In this document: positions 1 to 7,778 of the stretch, piece after piece
Position numbering within the stretch: the stretch's first letter is position 1
How the letters are laid out: each line of letters opens with the position of its first letter
NCBI RefSeq assembly: GCF_963930865.1
Contig: NZ_CAWVOH010000001.1
Span: 496,001-560,000 of the forward strand
Length of the DNA: 64,000 nucleotides
Direction: 5' to 3'
Origin: Eupransor demetentiae
GTDB lineage: Bacteria; Bacillota; Bacilli; Lactobacillales; Lactobacillaceae
Notes under the pieces: generated by a model
What the model was told of the DNA's origin: nothing
Databases searched by the model: none
What the model saw: only the letters and a program-made list of their open reading frames with translations
Position numbers and translations under genes: made by a program

Positions 1-201
1 AAAATATACAATCTGACTGCCCTTTACGGCCTTCAATGTTTGATCATAATTCGTTAAATTTGCGGGTACAAGCGTATCATCCTCATTAATTTTCTTTGGA
101 TGGCGACTTACTAAACGAATATCTTTCGTGTAATTTCGATTCAACTCCTTTGCTAATTCTTGTCCAATTTGTCCATTACTTCCTAATATTGCTTGTGTCA
201 T
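1..201 (-). CDS. NAD(P)-binding oxidoreductase, NmrA/atypical SDR-like (3' part outside window)
   Basis: The reading frame starts at 201 with MTQAILGSNGQIGQELAKEL and runs off the left edge open, so only the first 67 residues are visible. The start is a Rossmann beta-alpha-beta with a glycine motif (GSNGQIG), as in NmrA-like or atypical short-chain dehydrogenases. Its ATG overlaps the stop of the DJ-1/PfpI gene by 4 nt (ATGA), so it is the third gene of an ArsR-led operon and probably translationally coupled. Substrate cannot be read from this fragment. Confidence 0.75.
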   Translation of the reverse strand, partial: MTQAILGSNGQIGQELAKELNRNYTKDIRLVSRHPKKINEDDTLVPANLTNYDQTLKAVKGSQIVYF

Positions 202-875
202 GATAATGCCTCAATAAATTTGTTAGCAACTGCCCGAACAGAAAATGGATTCTGACCAGTAATGAATTGGCCATCTTGCACGGCGAATGAAGCATAAGCA
301 CGTTTTTTCTCATATTTACCACCGCGTGCTTCCACCATTTTTTGGTTAAGAAAAGGCACAACCTTACGCTTTCTTGCCAAAATTTCTTCAGTGGCAGTGA
401 AGCCAGTAATCTTTTTATTTTTAATTAAATAATTTCCTTCGGCATCATGTAAATTCAGCAAACCGGCGATTCCGTGACAAACTGACATAACGTAACCATT
501 ATTTTGATATATCGCTTCTGCAATTGTCTGCAATTCTTTGTTATCAGGAAAATCCCACATCACACCGTGTCCACCGGTGTAATAAATTGATGCATATTCG
601 CTGGGGGTAACCTGACTAGGCTTCAAGGTATTTACCAGAGCATTATTCACAAAATTATCATCACGATATAGCTTCATCGTGGCATCATCTAAATAAGACA
701 TACTACGCGGATCTAAGGGTACAAAACCACCTGATGGACTAGCATAGTCGACTCCGATTCCGTTTTTCTGCATTTCATCAACAAATTCTGCACTCTCACC
801 GAGCCACAATCCTGTTGCTTCATCACGGTTACCATAGCTTTTCACATTGGTCTCAACTACTAATACTTTGGTCAT
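198..875 (-). CDS. DJ-1/PfpI (Hsp31-like) family protein
   Basis: A 225-aa protein of the DJ-1/PfpI superfamily. The nucleophile elbow VMSVCHGIAGLLN with its Cys-His pair is near residues 130-140, and GGHGVMWDFPDN forms the acidic/glycine loop typical of Hsp31/YajL-type class I glutamine amidotransferase-like folds. Members act as glyoxalase III, deglycase-like or chaperone proteins against reactive carbonyls; which activity applies here cannot be told. It is the middle gene of an operon, starting inside the ArsR gene end (4-nt overlap) and running into the NAD-binding gene. Together they suggest a small electrophile or oxidant response unit. Confidence 0.85.
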   Translation of the reverse strand: MTKVLVVETNVKSYGNRDEATGLWLGESAEFVDEMQKNGIGVDYASPSGGFVPLDPRSMSYLDDATMKLYRDDNFVNNALVNTLKPSQVTPSEYASIYYTGGHGVMWDFPDNKELQTIAEAIYQNNGYVMSVCHGIAGLLNLHDAEGNYLIKNKKITGFTATEEILARKRKVVPFLNQKMVEARGGKYEKKRAYASFAVQDGQFITGQNPFSVRAVANKFIEALS

Positions 876-1210
876 GATTCCTCCATTCGGTCAGTGTATT
901 GAATAACATCGCCGATAAAATTCTGCAATTGTGTTAACTTTTCATTCTTAGGACAAACATAGTAGAAATTCTTCCGTGCTTCAGAACGATAATCAACTAG
1001 TTCAGCATCCCGCAAAATCTTTAAATGATGCGAGACCGCCGGCCTCGACAATCCTGTTGCGCTCGTCAGTTCCCCTACTTGCAGTCCAGAACAACTCTCG
1101 TCACCCAGCAATTGGATGATTATTTCCTGACGTTTTTCGTCACCTAATGCTTGTAATAAGCCGGAGAGATTCTGAAAATCAGATTTTAGCGCTGAAATAT
1201 TTTTATCCAT
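872..1210 (-). CDS. ArsR-family winged-helix transcriptional repressor
   Basis: A 112-aa ArsR/SmtB-type regulator with the helix-turn-helix TGLSRPAVSHHLKILRDAELV near residues 52-75, then the beta-wing (YRSEARKNFYYVC). The classical ELCVC metal box is not present. Cysteines occur at SCSG and in the wing (YVCPK), so it may sense thiol-reactive compounds rather than arsenic, which is inference. It is the first gene of the operon with DJ-1 and the NAD-binding protein, and a perfect palindrome just upstream is the likely operator, implying autoregulation. Confidence 0.85.
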   Translation of the reverse strand: MDKNISALKSDFQNLSGLLQALGDEKRQEIIIQLLGDESCSGLQVGELTSATGLSRPAVSHHLKILRDAELVDYRSEARKNFYYVCPKNEKLTQLQNFIGDVIQYTDRMEES

Positions 1211-1230
1211 GGGACACCTTCTTTATTTAT

Positions 1231-1252
1231 ATGGTTTAAATATTTAAACCAT
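1231..1252. promoter_or_regulatory. 22-bp perfect palindrome, probable ArsR operator
   Basis: The sequence reads ATGGTTTAAAT followed by its exact reverse complement. It sits 20 nt upstream of the ArsR start, and a further AAACCATT half-site lies at about 1261. ArsR repressors usually bind such A/T-rich inverted repeats over their own promoter. Function is inferred from position and symmetry. Confidence 0.6.
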
Positions 1253-1313
1253 TAAAACACAAACCATTTTAAAGAGCAAGATTTTTAATCAAACATTTTT
1301 TAATTAATTTCTA

Positions 1314-1347
1314 CAAAAAAAGCAGTCTCACTTAAGGACTGCTTTTT
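1314..1347 (-). terminator. Intrinsic terminator after the Cse60-like gene
   Basis: GCAGTC / GACTGC stem with a T run on the minus-strand RNA, immediately after the small gene ending at 1351. Confidence 0.75.
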
Positions 1348-1350
1348 GCT

Positions 1351-1512
1351 TTACTTATACAAAATCAAGGCTGACAAATGTCGAGCCCAACGGTTGAATT
1401 TAACATCAACAATCTCGTGATCTTGGTTTTGGAGGTCTTCCAAAACCTTGTTCAACTCGCTTTCAAAATACTCGTCTGATTTAAAACGGGTCGAAAATAA
1501 CTTCGTTAACAT
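1351..1512 (-). CDS. Cse60-like small protein (53 aa)
   Basis: A 53-aa ORF starts at 1512 (MLTKLFSTRFKSDEYFESEL) and ends HEIVDVKFNRWARHLSALIL-YK. The pattern of an N-terminal charged stretch, a central Leu/Asn-rich helix, and a C-terminal HEIVDVKF ... SALILY block resembles the sporulation-associated Cse60 / DUF2758 family of Firmicutes. Similarity was judged by eye. It is followed at once by a terminator and preceded by a GGGAGATTTGAA ribosome-binding site. It lies just downstream of the P-type ATPase gene on the same strand (12-nt gap), so it is probably cotranscribed with it. Function unknown. Confidence 0.6.
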   Translation of the reverse strand: MLTKLFSTRFKSDEYFESELNKVLEDLQNQDHEIVDVKFNRWARHLSALILYK

Positions 1513-1524
1513 TTCAAATCTCCC

Positions 1525-4296
1525 TTAGCTATTACGCTTCAAAAAATACTTCCGCACTACCCACTTACGCAATTCTTCCAAGAGAATCAGCGGAATGGGA
1601 ATAGCAATCAAGAAGAGCCATTCTTGCACGCCCAGAGCGTGTGTGTTGAAGACACCCTGTAGGAATGGCACGTAGATGATCAAGGAAATCAAAATCACTT
1701 CGAAGATGATTCCTGTCACGATGTGCTTGTTACTAAAGAGGCCAATCTTGAAGACGGACGTGTACTTTGTCCGGGCGTTCATCGCCGCCGCAATCTGACA
1801 GAAGACGATGGCGGCCAAAGTAATCGTCGTCGCTTCCGCATAAACTGCACCGGATGCTGACAAGGCGTGTTTTGGCCAGCCATAAGCATAGTTGACGAAG
1901 AAGTAAGCACCGGCTGAAATAATCGAAGCTACCAAACCATAAAGACCAAAGGCCTTCCAAATAATGGACTTATTGAGCAAGTGCGCCTTGCGTGAACGTG
2001 GTGGCTCCTGCATGACACCGGGTTCGCTCTTTTCGGAACCAAGGCCAAGGGCAGGTAGCATATCAGTTCCCAAATCGATGGTCAAAATCTGCATCACCGT
2101 TAGTGGCAACGGAATCAAACCACCTGAGAAGAGGAAGAGCACGGATGGAAAGGCTTCCGGCACGTTACTGTTCAAAATGTAGAGAAGGAATTTTTGGATG
2201 TTGCTGTATACGGTTCGACCCTCTTCGATGGCCGCAATGATTGAGGCAAAGTTATCATCCGTCAAAATCATGTCTGCCGCTTCCTTGGCAACATCGGTTC
2301 CGGTGGCACCCATGGCAATTCCAATGTCGGCCTGTTTCAAGGCAGGCGCATCGTTAACACCGTCGCCTGTCGAAGCCACGATTTCGCCATTGGCCTGGTT
2401 AGCCTTAACGATCCGGTACTTCTGTTCAGGGGCAACACGGGCAAAGATAACTTCGCCCTTCACGGCCTGACGCAAGTCTTCATCGGCCATGGCAGACAAC
2501 TCATCCCCCGTAATCACGCGCGCTTGATCGGAAACCAAACCGATTTTAACGGCTACGGACTTGGCAGTAATCGGACCGTCCCCGGTAACCATGATGATGC
2601 GAATTCCGGCTTGGTGAGCCTTCTTGACGGCGGCATAGATTTCAGGACGTGGTGGATCCGCCATGATGGTCAAGCCAACAAAGGTCAAATTCTGTTCCGT
2701 GTTGGCTGCCGTCGCTTGGGACAAATCTTCGCTGGCATCCAGGTCCCGGTAGGCAACCGCCAAGGAACGCAAGCCCTGTTTAGCATATTCTTCGTCGGCA
2801 GCCTGAATCTGCTTAATATCGTCATCTGTAATGGCGCGAACCTGGCCGTTAACCAAAATCGACTTCGTAATGCTTAAGATACCGTCTAGAGCACCCTTGG
2901 TATATAGGGTCAGCTTGCCATCCTGGCCCTTATTGACCGTTGACATGCGCTTACGAACAGAATCAAAAACCAATTCCTTTTGCCGTGGATTGGCATTGGC
3001 TAGCTGCTTACTTGCTAATTGGTACTTCTCCGCCAAAATAACCAGAGAAGCTTCGGTCGGTGTTCCCACGATTTTGGCTTGTGCACCCGGTTGGTTGTTC
3101 GGGGTAACGGTCGTGTCGTTGTTTAATGAAATCGCCTTCATCAAGAGGTCAAGATCGGCGTTTTGACCGGGCTTAACCGCTGCTTGGCCGTCCATGACTT
3201 GGCCATTATTAACGTAGCCTTCTCCGCTGACGGTAAAGACCTTGTCAGGTAGCCAAACATGGTTGATGGTCATTTGGTTTTGCGTTAGGGTTCCGGTTTT
3301 ATCCGAAGCAATTACGGTCGTTTCGCCCAACGTTTCGACACTATTGAGGTTCTTCACCAAGGCATTTTTCTTGGCCATGCGCTGAACACCTTGTGCCAGT
3401 GATAGCGTGACCGTTGGCAGCAAACCTTCTGGAATGAAGGCAACAACCATCCCCAAGGCAAAGATGAAGGACTGAGCGACTGGGTAGTGCACAAAGAAAA
3501 TTGCAGCTAGGAAGAAAGCAATTCCAATTGAAATCGCGATGATCGAAAGCTGACGGGTCAAGCGGTTCAATTCCAATTCCAAAGGAGAAGGCTTGGCTTG
3601 CTGGCTTTGGGTCAAACTAGCAATCTTACCGAACTCGGTGTTCATTCCAGTGCTGAGCGCCACCGCTTTAGCAGAACCCGCAGAAGCAACCGTCCCAGCG
3701 TAAATTAGATTTTCCTCGTCGAACTTGCCTTCGCCATGATGGTAGTCCGGTTTCTTATCCGTTAAATCAGACTCCCCCGTTAAGGCCGATTCATCAACTT
3801 GAAAGGAATCAGCGGAGATAATTCGTGCATCGGCAGAAATACTATTTCCCGCAGCAATCATCAAAATATCGCCGGGCACAATGTCGGCCGTATCAATCTG
3901 CTCCGACTTGCCGTTGCGAATGACAGTTGCCTGCGTTGGCAACATCTTCTTCAGGGCATCGGAAGCCTTGTGAGCTTGGTTTTCCTGCCAGTAAGAGAAA
4001 AGACCGTTGATGATGTTGACCGCCCAAATGGCGATTCCCAATTCGACCATCTTGGCAAAAATAGCAATAAATCCGGATACCCAAAGCAAAATCGCCATCA
4101 AACTCGTAAAATTCTTTAGGAAGTGCAGCAATTTATTTTCGCCCTTGGCTGCAGTGATGACGTTATCGCCGTACTTCGCTTTCTGGCTTTGTACTTGTTG
4201 ATCCGTAAGACCATTCGCACTCGTCCTCAAGCTTTGATAGAGCTGGTCGATTGGCATTTGTGCCAGTTGGTCTTTGTCTTGTTTATCTTGCACCAT
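1525..4296 (-). CDS. P2-type cation-transporting ATPase
   Basis: A 923-aa P-type ATPase when started at 4296 (MVQDKQDK), which has a GGAGGG site 14 nt upstream; the longer frame upstream lacks one. Visible landmarks are the N-terminal cation_ATPase_N domain, TGES actuator motif (about residue 175), PEGLL in M4 (about 289), phosphorylation site DKTGTLT (about 330), GDGVNDAPALKQAD hinge, and a C-terminal six-helix domain. M4 PEGLLPTVT and the LGTDMLP motif of M6 resemble Na+/K+-ATPase-like P2 pumps more than heavy-metal P1B pumps; no CPC or metal-binding domain is present. Transported ion is uncertain (Ca2+, Na+ or Mn2+ are possible). A -10 like TATAAT lies upstream (about 4340). Confidence 0.9.
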   Translation of the reverse strand: MVQDKQDKDQLAQMPIDQLYQSLRTSANGLTDQQVQSQKAKYGDNVITAAKGENKLLHFLKNFTSLMAILLWVSGFIAIFAKMVELGIAIWAVNIINGLFSYWQENQAHKASDALKKMLPTQATVIRNGKSEQIDTADIVPGDILMIAAGNSISADARIISADSFQVDESALTGESDLTDKKPDYHHGEGKFDEENLIYAGTVASAGSAKAVALSTGMNTEFGKIASLTQSQQAKPSPLELELNRLTRQLSIIAISIGIAFFLAAIFFVHYPVAQSFIFALGMVVAFIPEGLLPTVTLSLAQGVQRMAKKNALVKNLNSVETLGETTVIASDKTGTLTQNQMTINHVWLPDKVFTVSGEGYVNNGQVMDGQAAVKPGQNADLDLLMKAISLNNDTTVTPNNQPGAQAKIVGTPTEASLVILAEKYQLASKQLANANPRQKELVFDSVRKRMSTVNKGQDGKLTLYTKGALDGILSITKSILVNGQVRAITDDDIKQIQAADEEYAKQGLRSLAVAYRDLDASEDLSQATAANTEQNLTFVGLTIMADPPRPEIYAAVKKAHQAGIRIIMVTGDGPITAKSVAVKIGLVSDQARVITGDELSAMADEDLRQAVKGEVIFARVAPEQKYRIVKANQANGEIVASTGDGVNDAPALKQADIGIAMGATGTDVAKEAADMILTDDNFASIIAAIEEGRTVYSNIQKFLLYILNSNVPEAFPSVLFLFSGGLIPLPLTVMQILTIDLGTDMLPALGLGSEKSEPGVMQEPPRSRKAHLLNKSIIWKAFGLYGLVASIISAGAYFFVNYAYGWPKHALSASGAVYAEATTITLAAIVFCQIAAAMNARTKYTSVFKIGLFSNKHIVTGIIFEVILISLIIYVPFLQGVFNTHALGVQEWLFLIAIPIPLILLEELRKWVVRKYFLKRNS

Positions 4297-4448
4297 CGCT
4301 TTGCTTTCCCTCCAATTAATCGAATGAAATTTCGCCTCAATTATAACACTATTGTGCAATACGCTCAGCGAACTAAAAAAGCCCACAGGACGAGCCAGCA
4401 TCTTGGGTAAGATGACGAATCATTCTGTAGGTTTTTTCAAATTAATTT

Positions 4449-4610
4449 TTAGCAACCCTTGCCGTCAAAGATAACGGCATAAATGGCCTGGATGAGCATC
4501 CCCACCGCCATGACATACATGGCTGGCATCATTTGCATGGTCGCCACCAAGTAAATGTCAAAAATCCAAACTAATGCCATAATCATGTGAAAAGTTCGAT
4601 TGAAAGTCAT
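4449..4610 (-). CDS. Small membrane protein, copy 1 (53 aa)
   Basis: Begins MTFNRTFHMIMALVWIFDIY at 4610 behind a GGGAG site and ends DGKGC. It has two predicted hydrophobic segments (about residues 8-25 and 28-47) and is rich in Met (9 of 53). The family is unrecognised. It is identical in amino acids to copy 2 apart from any effect of one base change. It is divergent from the multicopper oxidase gene across a shared regulatory region in its copy 2 context, and lies upstream of the P-type ATPase on the same strand. A role in copper or metal handling is only suggested by these neighbours and the Met-rich, Cys-ended sequence. Confidence 0.65.
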   Translation of the reverse strand: MTFNRTFHMIMALVWIFDIYLVATMQMMPAMYVMAVGMLIQAIYAVIFDGKGC

Positions 4611-4681
4611 TTTCTACTCCCTTAACGTGATTCTTTTCGTATTCTTGCTTGTTTAAAGCATAACATAAATAATTACCAAAT

Positions 4682-4696
4682 TTAGAATGATTCTTG
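4682..4696. promoter_or_regulatory. PerR/Fur-like box, copy 1
   Basis: TTAGAATGATTCTTG matches the PerR/Fur-family 7-1-7 pattern TTATAATNATTATAA at 12 of 15 positions. It overlaps a rightward TATACT -10 region. In this copy the rightward promoter points into copy 2 and would transcribe antisense to the second small ORF. Confidence 0.4.
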
Positions 4697-4780
4697 TATA
4701 CTACAGATAAAGAAGCACAGGACGAGCCAGCATCTTGGGTAAGATGACGAATCATTCTGTAGGTTTTTTCAAATTAATTT

Positions 4781-4942
4781 TTAGCAACCCTTGCCGTCAA
4801 AGATAACGGCATAAATGGCCTGGATGAGCATCCCCACCGCCATGACATACATGGCTGGCATCATTTGCATGGTCGCCACCAAGTAAATGTCAAAAATCCA
4901 AACTAATGCCATAATCATGTGAAAAATTCGATTGAAAGTCAT
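4781..4942 (-). CDS. Small membrane protein, copy 2 (53 aa)
   Basis: Duplicate of the small Met-rich membrane protein at 4449-4610, with the same GGGAG site and C-terminus DGKGC. Its start is 119 nt from the divergently transcribed multicopper oxidase start, so both can be driven from one intergenic region with a PerR/Fur-like box. Family unrecognised. Confidence 0.65.
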   Translation of the reverse strand: MTFNRIFHMIMALVWIFDIYLVATMQMMPAMYVMAVGMLIQAIYAVIFDGKGC

Positions 4943-5013
4943 TTTCTACTCCCTTAACGTGATTCTTTTCGTATTCTTGCTTGTTTAAAGCATAACATAA
5001 ATAATTACCAAAT

Positions 5014-5028
5014 TTAGAATGATTCTTG
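5014..5028. promoter_or_regulatory. PerR/Fur-like box in the divergent promoter region
   Basis: TTAGAATGATTCTTG, 12 of 15 matches to the PerR consensus. It is directly followed by TATACT, the likely -10 of the rightward multicopper oxidase promoter, and on the other strand it precedes the leftward TTATGCT region for the small ORF. Binding of a Fur-family regulator (PerR, Fur, Zur) is inferred; CopY boxes (TACANNTGTA) were not seen here. Confidence 0.45.
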
Positions 5029-5061
5029 TATACTACAGATAAAGAAGCAAAGGAGAAAATG

Positions 5062-6612
5062 ATGTCAGAAGCAAAAAAACCAATCTATGACGATTATTTC
5101 TTTAATAAGTCGGCATATGACTATCATGATGGTGGCTACATTCCCTTGGAAGTTTACGATGCACCGGCTCAACCGCTCAACATCCCTTCAATCTTGAAGC
5201 CGGATAAAGAGACGGACACTGATGTTTGGTTAACGGTCCATGCCCAACCTGGGGAAACGCAAATTGTACCCGGTGCTAAGACCAAGACCTGGGGTTACAA
5301 TCAAAGTCTATTGGGACAAACTATTGTTTTTCAGAGCGGGAAAACTTATCACGTTACGTTAAAGAATAGTCTGCCCGAATTGACCACTTTCCACTGGCAC
5401 GGATTGGACGTTCCCGGTCCCTTCATCGATGGTGGCTGCCACGCCCCCGTCTATCCTGGTGAACCCAAGGAAATTACCTTCAAGGTTAACCAACCAGCTG
5501 CCACAACCTGGTTGCACGCCCATCCATGTCCTTTGACTGGTTGGGACGTCTGGCATGGTTTGGCTGCCATGGCCTATGTCAAAGACGAGCACGAAGAAAG
5601 CTTGCCCATTCCTCATAACTACGGCATTGATGATATTCCGGTCATTTTGCAAGACCGTCGTTTCCATGAAAATAATCAGTGGGATTACGATGCGGACTAT
5701 GATCCCGATGGGGTCGCTGGCCCAACCGCATTGATTAACGGGACCGTTAATCCTGAATTTGATGTGACGACCCAAAAGCTGCGTGTTCGCTTCTTGGATG
5801 GTGCCAACCGCCGCGAATGGCGTTTGCACTTGTCAGACGATTTGGTCATGACGCAAGTCGCTTCCGACGGCGGCCTCTTGCCTAAACCAGTTAAGATGAC
5901 CAAGTTCATGATTACTTGTGCTGAACGTGCTGAATTCATCCTGGATTTCAAGGACTACAAGGCTGGCGATAAGGTTACCTTGTATTCAGACGACACACCA
6001 ATTTTGACCTTTAACATCAAGGAATTTGCCGCCGATAACACGGAATTACCTGCTACCTTAGCCGACACTTCTTATCCTGACCCAGAGCCTGACGCTCATA
6101 TTCACCAAGTCGTGATGTCAGGCACTGATGAAGAAGTCATGTTGAACGGTCGTAAGTTTGGCATGATGCGCATTGATGATCGCCAGGAACTTGGTAAGTC
6201 CGAATATTGGGACATCACCAACACCAACGATTGCTGTGGCGGAATGCTCCATCCCTACCACATGCACGGCGGTTCCTTCCAAATCGTTTCCCGTGATGGC
6301 AAGGCCCCTTACCCTAACGAATTGGGTTACAAGGACACGGTTAGCGTCAACCCTGGTGAAACCGTCCGAGTGAAGATGCGCTTTAACTACGAAGGTGTCT
6401 TCATGTATCACTGCCACATCATCGAACACGAAGATGGCGGTATGATGGCTCAAATGCAAGTTTGGACCAAGGAAGAGCCTGAAAAGAAGTATGATTTGAT
6501 GGCAATGGATACCTTGATGAACGCGCTCGCAAAAGAACGCGGCTGCAAGGTTGATGAATTGAAGATTAGCAATATGGAGCCCTATAAGAAGATGGGCATG
6601 GATATGTGCTAA
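5062..6612 (+). CDS. Multicopper oxidase
   Basis: A 516-aa three-cupredoxin-domain oxidase. All four copper-ligand motifs are visible: HWHG (near residue 110), WLHAHP (near 155), HPYHMHGGSF (near 405) and HCHIIEHEDGGMM (near 460), so type 1, 2 and 3 copper sites are intact. There is no signal peptide, as is usual for the LAB laccase-like or bilirubin-oxidase-type enzymes, so it should be cytoplasmic. The second ATG (5062, MSEAKKP) has better spacing (6 nt) from AAAGGAG than the first (5059). Family members oxidise Cu(I), Fe(II), Mn(II) or phenols. A PerR/Fur-like box in the promoter and a divergent Met-rich small protein fit a metal or oxidative-stress role. Confidence 0.92.
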   Translation: MSEAKKPIYDDYFFNKSAYDYHDGGYIPLEVYDAPAQPLNIPSILKPDKETDTDVWLTVHAQPGETQIVPGAKTKTWGYNQSLLGQTIVFQSGKTYHVTLKNSLPELTTFHWHGLDVPGPFIDGGCHAPVYPGEPKEITFKVNQPAATTWLHAHPCPLTGWDVWHGLAAMAYVKDEHEESLPIPHNYGIDDIPVILQDRRFHENNQWDYDADYDPDGVAGPTALINGTVNPEFDVTTQKLRVRFLDGANRREWRLHLSDDLVMTQVASDGGLLPKPVKMTKFMITCAERAEFILDFKDYKAGDKVTLYSDDTPILTFNIKEFAADNTELPATLADTSYPDPEPDAHIHQVVMSGTDEEVMLNGRKFGMMRIDDRQELGKSEYWDITNTNDCCGGMLHPYHMHGGSFQIVSRDGKAPYPNELGYKDTVSVNPGETVRVKMRFNYEGVFMYHCHIIEHEDGGMMAQMQVWTKEEPEKKYDLMAMDTLMNALAKERGCKVDELKISNMEPYKKMGMDMC

Positions 6613-6621
6613 GCGTATAAG

Positions 6622-6650
6622 AAAAGCAGGCCAAATGGCCTGCTTTTTTA
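6622..6650. terminator. Bidirectional terminator
   Basis: AAAAGCAGGCCAaatGGCCTGCTTTTTT between the convergent oxidase and YdcF genes. Confidence 0.85.
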
Positions 6651-6658
6651 ATTTATTT

Positions 6659-7717
6659 TTATAGGAAAACACTCAAATTCAAGACAACAATCAAGGCCGC
6701 CATCACCATGTGAAAACGCTTATGATTGAGCAAAATGGCAATGTATTCGCGAATCAAAGCATTGGGCAAGAAATAACGGCTGGTCTTGGAACCAATCCCA
6801 TTAATATTAAGTCCAACCAAGCGGGCATAGCCTGCTGCTCGAAAGACATGATAATCGTTAGTCGTGAAAATACCGTTATTAATATCAATGCCCTTTGCTT
6901 CAAGTAATTGCTTTGAAAAAAGCATGTTTTCGTAGGTGTTCTTCGATTTATCATCCACCAAAATATCGTCCGCCGGAACGCCTTGTTGGACAGCATACTC
7001 CTTCATGGCAACGCCTTCTGCTAATTTTTCGTCGCCGCCCTGGCCACCGGACATCAAGATTTTCATCGAACGGCCAGTCTTTTCGAACTGGGCAATTTTG
7101 AAGTCAATCGCCGCTTGAATTCGAGAAGCAAGCAAAGGTGAAACGGTCGTGCCGTTAATTAAGCCGGCACCTAGGACGATGGCGTAGTCCTTATCATACT
7201 TTGGCCGCACAACTTTGGTAATGATAAAGGAAGTCAAAAAGGTCAGCACCCAGAAAACCAAGTAGATCAGGAAGAAAAAGGAAACGTTTTGCAAAAAGAT
7301 GAAAGGCTTAAAATCCGGCAACCATTGATTTAAGAGCTTAAAGCCAGCCGGAACCAGAATCAACAAGGCCCCAATGATTAGCGTAAGAACATTTCCCAAG
7401 GTGTGGCTTTCCCGTCGCCAAACAATCAGGCCATTCAGGATGAAGAGATAAGCCGACATCACAACCAAGATTAAAATTGGAATGGCAATAGCTGCCAGAA
7501 CAATAAAGTAGACAATCATCACGGTTGGCTGATTAATGGCCACCAAAATGAAAGTCAAAGTCAAAAAATAAGAGATTATGGTTAAATTGGCGACCATTCC
7601 GCACAACAAACGGTAGCGGTTCTTTCGAATCAAACCATACGAAAGAAGTGTTAAAATAGCCGAAACCGCCAAGAAGAAAATACTAGTTGCGATTCCAGAG
7701 TTAAAATTTTGTGTCAT
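6659..7717 (-). CDS. YdcF-family (DUF218) membrane protein
   Basis: A 352-aa protein starting at 7717 (MTQNFNSG), with a GGGGAG site 3 nt before the ATG. About five transmembrane helices occupy the first 170 residues. A C-terminal DUF218/YdcF domain follows, with YAIVLGAGLINGTTVSPLLASR, the GGQGGDEKLAEG loop and a NTYENMLFSK helix. The family includes ElyC/SanA-type proteins linked to envelope polymer metabolism and vancomycin tolerance; the exact reaction is unknown. It is a single gene convergent with the multicopper oxidase. Confidence 0.85.
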   Translation of the reverse strand: MTQNFNSGIATSIFFLAVSAILTLLSYGLIRKNRYRLLCGMVANLTIISYFLTLTFILVAINQPTVMIVYFIVLAAIAIPILILVVMSAYLFILNGLIVWRRESHTLGNVLTLIIGALLILVPAGFKLLNQWLPDFKPFIFLQNVSFFFLIYLVFWVLTFLTSFIITKVVRPKYDKDYAIVLGAGLINGTTVSPLLASRIQAAIDFKIAQFEKTGRSMKILMSGGQGGDEKLAEGVAMKEYAVQQGVPADDILVDDKSKNTYENMLFSKQLLEAKGIDINNGIFTTNDYHVFRAAGYARLVGLNINGIGSKTSRYFLPNALIREYIAILLNHKRFHMVMAALIVVLNLSVFL

Positions 7718-7778
7718 AAGCTCCCCTAACGATACATTACTAAGGGTATTATATAACATCTATCCGTGAGGCCACACC

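Larger units (their letters stand above)
4385..4716. repeat. Tandem direct repeat, copy 1 (332 bp)
   Basis: Positions 4385-4716 are repeated directly at 4717-5048. By eye I find one internal substitution (AAAAGTTCG at about 4591 versus AAAAATTCG in copy 2) and one at the junction. Each unit holds, on the minus strand, a hairpin region, a complete 53-aa ORF with its ribosome-binding site, and the divergent promoter/operator region that in copy 2 serves the multicopper oxidase gene. The near identity indicates a recent unequal duplication. Confidence 0.95.
4717..5048. repeat. Tandem direct repeat, copy 2 (332 bp)
   Basis: Second unit of the duplication. It ends in the 5' untranslated region of the multicopper oxidase gene: copy 1 continues into ACAGGACG, while copy 2 continues into the AAAGGAG ribosome-binding site of the oxidase. 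The ancestral arrangement was therefore probably one small ORF divergent from the oxidase. Confidence 0.95.

Noticed and set aside
2524..3166. Long plus-strand frames opposite the P-type ATPase
   Set aside because: They mirror the codon pattern of the ATPase gene and lack ribosome-binding sites and family features.
4385..5048. Repeats as a CRISPR array or insertion-sequence pair
   Set aside because: Only two adjacent 332-bp copies without spacers, transposase or terminal inverted repeats; a simple tandem duplication fits.
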